The notes under the pieces: model-generated | The model's input: only the letters and a program-made list of their open reading frames with translations | Told to the model about the DNA's origin: nothing | The model's database searches: none | Program-made: the position numbers and the translations under genes | In this document: piece by piece, positions 6,860-10,330 of the stretch | How positions within the stretch are numbered: position 1 is the first letter of the stretch | Layout: each line of letters begins with the position of its first letter | DNA from: an uncultured Erysipelotrichaceae bacterium | Lineage (GTDB): Bacteria; Bacillota_I; Bacilli_A; Erysipelotrichales; Erysipelotrichaceae | Direction: 5' to 3' | Assembly: GCA_900319505.1 (NCBI GenBank) | Contig: ONOV01000154.1 | Span: 1-10,330 of the forward strand | DNA length: 10,330 nt

Positions 6860-6958
6860 ATCTGCCGGAAAGACGCCCCAGGCAGATCTGCCGTTCCTGT
6901 CTGTAAGAGCGGGGGGATTCATCATCCTGCTGACAGGAACGGCATCATTTTGCTTTTT
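6860..6958 (+). terminator. Structured 3' region and large-loop terminator
   Basis: TGCCGTTCCTGTC (6889-6901) pairs perfectly with GACAGGAACGGCA (6932-6944), with a 30-base loop that holds a smaller GGAT/ATCC stem. An interrupted T tract follows (6948-6958). Just upstream, ATCTGCC (6860-6866) pairs with GGCAGAT (6881-6887), and GGCAGATCTGCC (6881-6892) is a 12-bp palindrome, so two hairpins stand side by side. It probably ends the 6521 transcript. It is unlike the compact terminators elsewhere in the window and could be a small RNA or attenuator. Confidence 0.6.
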
Positions 6959-7029
6959 AAGGGTGCTTAAGCCTGCCCGGATATGCGCCAGGACCTGTAT
7001 AAAAAGGCAGTGAAAACCGCATTAATAAA

Positions 7030-7058
7030 TTGTACGGGATAATAAACGATGGTAAAAT
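7030..7058 (+). promoter_or_regulatory. Promoter of ptsI
   Basis: TTGTAC at 7030-7035 and TAAAAT at 7053-7058 are 17 bases apart, with TG at 7050-7051 making the -10 extended. Transcription should start near 7065. Confidence 0.7.
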
Positions 7059-7064
7059 ACGAGG

Positions 7065-7234
7065 TAGAAAGTACGTGTTGATTACGATTTATCTCATTTG
7101 AAAAACTGAATCAGATCATTCTGTCATATCTTTATGCTGTCTCAGTCAGCATGAAGGAAGAAAGCGTTTTCCAGCGTGATGAACGTGTGACACGGGACTT
7201 GCTGATATTTAAGCGATAGGAGGATATAGATTTC
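7065..7234 (+). other. Long leader of ptsI
   Basis: About 170 untranslated bases lie between the predicted transcription start and the ptsI ATG. They hold a hairpin ATGCTG/CAGCAT (7134-7152), a near-palindrome CGTGTGACACG (7184-7194) and a 22-codon reading frame (7151-7219) whose stop overlaps the AGGAGG ribosome site (7218-7223), 11 bases before the ptsI start. I recognise no riboswitch, T-box or PTS antiterminator site. Between the terminator at 6958 and the promoter at 7030 I see nothing. Confidence 0.45.
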
Positions 7235-8941
7235 ATGCTTAAAGGTATTGCTGCATCTCAGGGTATTGCAATCGCAAAAGTCTACAAGCTTGAACAGCCT
7301 GTACTGAACATTCAGAAAGAGGATGCCGATCCTGACAAGGAACTGGCAGCTCTCGACGCAGCTTTCAAGAAGACTGTTGCTGACATTGAAAAGATCAAGG
7401 AAGTTGCTTCCAAGAGCCTGAAGGCGGAAGAACTTGCCATTTTCGATGCCCATCTGACCATGGCCAATGATCCGGAATTCCGCAACATGATTGAGGAAGA
7501 AATCCGCAATAATAAGGAAAATGCCGCTTTCGCTGCCAAGACAGTATCTGACCAGATGGTCGGTATGTTTGAAGCAATGGAAGATGAGTACATGAGAGGA
7601 AGAGCAGCTGATATCAGAGATGTTTCTTTCCGTCTGATGTGCAATCTGACCGGCCTGGAAATTCCTAATCTGGCTACACTGGACAAGGAGGTCATTGTCG
7701 TTGCCAAGGATCTGACACCTTCTGATACAGGTTCTCTGAACAAGGAATATGCCAAGGGCTTCGCAACAGAAGTAGGCGGCCGTACAAGCCACAGTGCCAT
7801 CATGGCCCGCTCTCTTGAGATTCCGGCGGTTGTCGGTGTCAAAGGTATCATGGATACGGTTAAGACAGGTGATCTTGTCATTCTCGATGCCATCAATGGT
7901 GAAGTGATTACCAGCCCGACTGATGCACAGGTAGAAGAATACAAGGCTAAGGCTGAAGCTTTCCGCAAGGAAAAGGAAGCACTGAAGGCTCTGAAGGATC
8001 AGCCGTCTGTTTCTACAGATGGACATAAGGTTCTGCTTGTCGGCAATATCGGTTCTCCGGCTGATGTTGAGGGTGTTCTCAACAATGGCGGCGAAGGTGT
8101 CGGTCTGTTCAGAACAGAGTTCCTCTATATGAAGAGCGAGGATGACTTCCCGGATGAAGACACACAGTTTGCAGCCTACAAGCAGGTGCTGGAAGGCATG
8201 AACGGCAGACCGGTAGTCATCCGTACACTGGATATCGGCGGTGATAAGAAGCTGAAGTACTATACATTCCCTGAAGAAATGAACCCGTTCCTCGGTGTTC
8301 GTGCAATCCGTTTCTGCCTGCAGAGAAAGGATATCTTCAGAACCCAGTTAAGAGCACTGCTCAGAGCTTCTGTTTATGGTCATCTGTGCATCATGTTCCC
8401 GATGATTGCTACAGTTGCTGAATTCAAGGAAGCAAAGGGCATCTATGATGAAGAAAGAGCAAAGCTGATTGCCGAAGGCGTCAAGGTCGGCGAAGATGTA
8501 GAAGTCGGCTGCATGATCGAAATTCCGGCAGCGGCTGTCCTGGCGGATCAGCTGTCCAAGTATGCTGACTTCTTCTCCATCGGTACTAACGATCTGATTC
8601 AGTACTCCATGGCTGCTGACCGCATGAGCCAGGCTGTTTCCTATCTGTATCAGCCGCTGAACCCGTCCATCCTGCGTGAAGTCAAGATGACTATTGACGG
8701 TGCACACAAGCATGGCAGATGGTGCGGTATGTGCGGTGAGATGGCCGGCGATGAACTGGCAGCTCCGGTACTGTTAGGTCTGGGTCTGGATGAGTTCTCC
8801 ATGAGCGCTACATCCATTCTGAAAGCACGTAAGATCATCAACGGCCTCAACTATGAGGAGATGAAGAAGCTGGCTGACCAGGCTCTTGAAATGGATACCA
8901 TGGACGAGGTCAAAGCCCTTGTCGAAAAGACCCTGAAGTAA
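7235..8941 (+). CDS. ptsI: PTS enzyme I (phosphoenolpyruvate-protein phosphotransferase)
   Basis: This cytoplasmic enzyme takes phosphate from PEP onto a histidine and passes it to HPr, driving all PTS sugar uptake. The domains appear in order: the HPr-binding helical domain (about 4-125), the phosphohistidine domain with GGRTSHSAIMARSLEIPAV (active His186), and the PEP-binding TIM barrel from about 250 with LFRTEFLYM, VIRTLDIGGDK, SIGTNDLIQY and GMCGEMAGDE (catalytic Cys500). The 568 residues are full length and no key residue is missing. The AGGAGG site is strong but 11 bases from the ATG, slightly long. ptsH is not next to it, unlike the usual ptsHI operon; HPr must be encoded elsewhere. 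A long leader and its own promoter and terminator make it a single-gene unit. Identity is secure. Confidence 0.97.
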   Translation: MLKGIAASQGIAIAKVYKLEQPVLNIQKEDADPDKELAALDAAFKKTVADIEKIKEVASKSLKAEELAIFDAHLTMANDPEFRNMIEEEIRNNKENAAFAAKTVSDQMVGMFEAMEDEYMRGRAADIRDVSFRLMCNLTGLEIPNLATLDKEVIVVAKDLTPSDTGSLNKEYAKGFATEVGGRTSHSAIMARSLEIPAVVGVKGIMDTVKTGDLVILDAINGEVITSPTDAQVEEYKAKAEAFRKEKEALKALKDQPSVSTDGHKVLLVGNIGSPADVEGVLNNGGEGVGLFRTEFLYMKSEDDFPDEDTQFAAYKQVLEGMNGRPVVIRTLDIGGDKKLKYYTFPEEMNPFLGVRAIRFCLQRKDIFRTQLRALLRASVYGHLCIMFPMIATVAEFKEAKGIYDEERAKLIAEGVKVGEDVEVGCMIEIPAAAVLADQLSKYADFFSIGTNDLIQYSMAADRMSQAVSYLYQPLNPSILREVKMTIDGAHKHGRWCGMCGEMAGDELAAPVLLGLGLDEFSMSATSILKARKIINGLNYEEMKKLADQALEMDTMDEVKALVEKTLK

Positions 8942-8953
8942 TTGATGCGCTTC

Positions 8954-8995
8954 AAGAGATTTCTTTCCTGAAAAAGGAAGGAGATCTTTTTCTTT
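8954..8995 (+). terminator. Terminator of ptsI
   Basis: AAGAGATTTCTTTCC pairs with GGAAGGAGATCTTTT, including three G-U pairs, around TGAAAAA, followed by TTTTTC and more T. A second AT-rich stem (CTTTTTCC/GGAAAAG, 8992-9010) directly abuts it. Confidence 0.85.
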
Positions 8996-9003
8996 TTCCT
9001 GAA

Positions 9004-9038
9004 GGAAAAGAAAAACCTCCGTCTTTTAATGGCGGAGG
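9004..9038 (-). terminator. Minus-strand terminator facing ptsI
   Basis: On the minus strand CCTCCG (9038-9033) pairs with CGGAGG (9021-9016), followed by TTTTTCTTTTCC. The TAA stop of the small membrane peptide (9028-9026) lies in its loop. With the ptsI terminator it separates two convergent units. Confidence 0.82.
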
Positions 9039-9145
9039 AATCGGATCAGTCTGTCAACAGCTGCAGCCAGCGTGACGCCGAGCGCCGCAAACAGGGCAAT
9101 TGCCATAAACAGCCAGGGCATGCGTGCCATCTTGTTTCTTACCAT
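9026..9145 (-). CDS. 39-residue single-pass membrane peptide
   Basis: This is a small gene below usual size cut-offs. Minus-strand translation from the ATG at 9145 gives a basic N-terminus (MVRNKMARMPW), about 20 hydrophobic residues (LFMAIALFAALGVTLAAA, positions 12-29), then a charged tail, VDRLIRFLRH. The layout is that of a one-helix membrane peptide with positive charges on both sides. An AGAGGAAG ribosome site precedes the start, and the stop falls in the loop of a well-formed terminator on the same strand, which argues that the frame is real. It lies 82 bases downstream of the metallophosphatase stop with no strong terminator between, so the two may share a transcript. I do not recognise a family. 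It could be a small regulator or subunit of a membrane complex, or a toxin-like peptide; nothing here decides. Confidence 0.65.
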   Translation of the reverse strand: MVRNKMARMPWLFMAIALFAALGVTLAAAVDRLIRFLRH

Positions 9146-9227
9146 ACGTTTCACTTCCTCTATCTATAATGTACGCAATGAAGATTAAGTTTCCACGCAG
9201 CTCTGCTTAAAGTTTTCTTAAGATGGC

Positions 9228-9992
9228 TCAGCTGTCTTTGACCAGCTCTTCATAGTTGTCCGGATAGTATTTGATATATGGATAGGTACTGTCAATGTAG
9301 AACTCCTGCATATCATCCAGACGGATACAGCCGAGTCTTCTTCCATAGACACAGCCGCAGTCAATATGAATTGTTTTATTATCTCTGCCATGGATGATTC
9401 TGCCATCATACCTGGGGGCATACATGAAGGTAGGAACATGTCCCACAATCATCGTGCAGTCCGGATAGGGATTGCAGTCAATATCCACATGGCTCCAGAT
9501 CAGAATCTGTGAAGGTACTTCGCTCATGCGGATATCGCTGTGCATGTATTCCGGCGTCAGGCCGGCATGGACCAGCAGAAACTTCTTCCCATGGACATTG
9601 ACATACTGATAGAGGACATGATCCTCCAGATACAGTTTGATGTCATAGCACTGGGGAAAGGAAAGATCCATGTACTGATCAGCGGTAGCATAGCCGCCAT
9701 TGTAGTGCAGCCAGCACAGAAAATCGTTGGTGAGATCCATGGCATTGGGATCTTTCTTGCCGTCGATCAGCTGCTGGCAATAGCGGGCCAGCCAGACATC
9801 ATGGTTGCCGAACACCAGGTGCATGTTGTCATGCGACATGATTTCCATCAGCAGGGGAATGGAATATCTGCCCCGGTCGCATACATCGCCGTCGATCCAC
9901 AGCGTGTCATAGTCTGAAAATTGTATTTTTCTGAGCATGGCATCAAATTCATCCTTGCAGCCATGCAGATCGCTCATTACATATGTTGACAT
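9228..9992 (-). CDS. Calcineurin-like metallophosphatase (PPP/ApaH-like)
   Basis: This is a cytoplasmic two-metal phosphoesterase of the PPP-like group, which in bacteria includes Ser/Thr protein phosphatases and diadenosine tetraphosphate hydrolases. The metal-binding motifs are complete and in order: SDLHG (Asp8, His10), DGDVCDRG (Asp36, with the PPP-type DRG), GNHD (Asn63, His64), LVHAGL (His142) and VGHVPT (His185). A family-like IDCGCVYG follows at 210-217. The length is 254 residues. The frame extends 11 codons up to a GTG at 10025, but the protein motifs begin at once after the ATG at 9992, and the purine-rich AGAAGGCAGG lies just upstream, so 9992 is the likely start. It may be transcribed from a promoter inside a terminator loop at 10016-10024. 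Whether it acts on proteins or Ap4A cannot be told. Confidence 0.92.
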   Translation of the reverse strand: MSTYVMSDLHGCKDEFDAMLRKIQFSDYDTLWIDGDVCDRGRYSIPLLMEIMSHDNMHLVFGNHDVWLARYCQQLIDGKKDPNAMDLTNDFLCWLHYNGGYATADQYMDLSFPQCYDIKLYLEDHVLYQYVNVHGKKFLLVHAGLTPEYMHSDIRMSEVPSQILIWSHVDIDCNPYPDCTMIVGHVPTFMYAPRYDGRIIHGRDNKTIHIDCGCVYGRRLGCIRLDDMQEFYIDSTYPYIKYYPDNYEELVKDS

Positions 9993-10044
9993 AAAAATGC
10001 CTGCCTTCTGTTTTAATAGTAACACAAACAGAAGGCGGGCATTT
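9993..10044 (-). terminator. Minus-strand hairpin terminator upstream of the metallophosphatase
   Basis: The 19-base arms 10044-10026 and 10013-9995 pair with only one G-U, around the loop GTGTTACTATTA, and the minus strand then runs TTTTT straight into the ATG at 9992. It is a strong terminator for any minus-strand transcript from the right, such as the structured RNA, and its right arm contains the phosphatase ribosome site. Confidence 0.75.
10016..10024 (-). promoter_or_regulatory. Extended -10 promoter in the terminator loop
   Basis: On the minus strand the loop reads TGTTACTAT, an extended -10 (TGnTAnnAT). Transcription would start near 10009, inside the right arm, so such an mRNA could not form the hairpin and would expose AGAAGG. 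No good -35 is seen. Confidence 0.4.
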
Positions 10045-10045
10045 A

Positions 10046-10330
10046 CTGAGCCGCTTCATGAGCTGTACTCACCTCAGGCTGTTCACTGCTGTCCGGGGTT
10101 GGTCAACTAACCCCGACCCATAAAGGTTCGAGGCTTGCAGGGCCTTGATTTCCTTTACAGACAGCAGGTTTTGTATCTCATCCATCTGGTTCTGACGTCA
10201 TATCTTTCGATATGCTCCCAGACTGTGTGTTAGCTCACATTCTTCGGTACAGAGGACTATGGATACATCATCGGGCAGTTGACAATGCCCGTCACTAGCC
10301 ATGAGACATGCTCATGCTGAGTTAGTTAGC
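10046..10330 (-). ncRNA. Candidate structured RNA, 3' part, unidentified
   Basis: No reading frame of note exists here, but stems are dense. An 8-bp stem (CTGCTGTC 10086-10093 with GACAGCAG 10160-10167) encloses a 9-bp hairpin (10094-10115, loop TCAA) and a second arm (TAAAGG 10121-10126 with CCTTTA 10152-10157, holding AGGC/GCCT), which makes a three-way junction. Others are CATATC/GATATG (10199-10214), CGGGCA/TGCCCG (10272-10291), CATGAG/CTCATG (10300-10316) and a two-part stem at 10046-10077. On the minus strand the 10199-10214 hairpin has a GAAA tetraloop, and the strong minus-strand terminator follows, so I favour that strand. The 5' end is outside the window. RNase P, tmRNA, SRP and 6S hallmarks are not seen. 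The right end of an IS605-like element with an omega-type RNA is one possibility; no transposase is visible to support it. Confidence 0.45.

Noticed and set aside
7142..8026. 294-aa minus-strand open frame across ptsI
   Set aside because: It lies opposite the start of a secure ptsI and has no family-like motifs. It is a shadow of ptsI codon use.
9165..9170. Perfect TATAAT on the plus strand
   Set aside because: No -35 lies 16-18 bases upstream and no plus-strand gene follows; transcription would be antisense to the phosphatase. Chance in AT-rich sequence.
9206..9222. CTTAA/TTAAG hairpin after the metallophosphatase as a terminator
   Set aside because: The stem is short and AT-rich, and no T run follows on the minus strand. 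Read-through to the 39-aa gene seems likelier.
9540..9917. Plus-strand frame of 125 aa opposite the metallophosphatase
   Set aside because: The minus-strand phosphatase motifs are complete, and this frame has no ribosome site or family features.
10121..10145. tRNA T-arm-like GGTTCGAGGC
   Set aside because: No acceptor stem, anticodon arm or CCA can be built around it. It belongs to a nested arm of the structured RNA.
10072..10188. Minus-strand 38-codon frame beginning MDEIQNLLSVKE
   Set aside because: No ribosome site precedes it and the same bases form perfect long-range stems, so RNA structure explains them better.
10279..10284. Perfect TTGACA on the plus strand
   Set aside because: It sits in the loop of the CGGGCA/TGCCCG hairpin and has no -10 at the right distance.

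Overview
The window is ordinary low-to-mid GC Firmicutes (Bacillota) chromosome. A full-length enzyme I of the PTS, a long-form hibernation factor, a PepC-type C1 aminopeptidase, RimO, a ROK sugar kinase and a DUF2779 protein, each with a strong Shine-Dalgarno site or extended -10 promoter and compact U-tailed terminators, fit this phylum. The small HTH-like protein at 6521 recalls a family I associate with Erysipelotrichia and mollicute relatives, so an Erysipelotrichia-like gut or oral bacterium is my best guess. That is inference, not proof.

Layout, left to right. Positions 1-1746 hold the 3' part of a PAP2 phosphatase followed closely by pepC and a terminator. Positions 1803-4107 are a tight two-gene unit, rimO and a ROK kinase (0 bp apart), with an extended -10 promoter and a terminator. 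Positions 4118-5629 are a single-gene unit, a DUF2779 protein that appears to be transcribed almost leaderless and whose terminator hairpin begins inside its last codons. Positions 5658-6330 are hpf with a consensus-like promoter and a perfect terminator. Positions 6446-6958 hold a small HTH-like protein and a structured 3' region. Positions 7030-8995 are ptsI with a leader of about 170 nt and no ptsH beside it.

From 9004 onward the genes lie on the minus strand: an unlisted 39-aa membrane peptide (9145-9026) downstream of a metallophosphatase (9992-9228), ending at a minus-strand terminator that faces the ptsI terminator. Upstream of the phosphatase is a 19-bp hairpin (9995-10044) that looks like a terminator for something further right and carries the phosphatase promoter in its loop. 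The last 285 bases (10046-10330) have no convincing gene. They are full of nested perfect stems, including one that gives a GAAA tetraloop only on the minus strand, so I read them as the 3' part of a minus-strand structured RNA running off the window.

Functionally the genes are mostly housekeeping: sugar uptake and phosphorylation (ptsI, ROK), ribosome modification and hibernation (rimO, hpf), peptide turnover (pepC), lipid phosphate turnover (PAP2) and nucleotide or phosphoprotein turnover (metallophosphatase). No defence island, CRISPR array or transposase is visible. The least explained pieces are the structured RNA at the right edge, the DUF2779 protein with an apparently dead N-terminal nuclease but intact Fe-S-type cysteines and exonuclease motifs, the ROK kinase without its zinc site, and the two small proteins.
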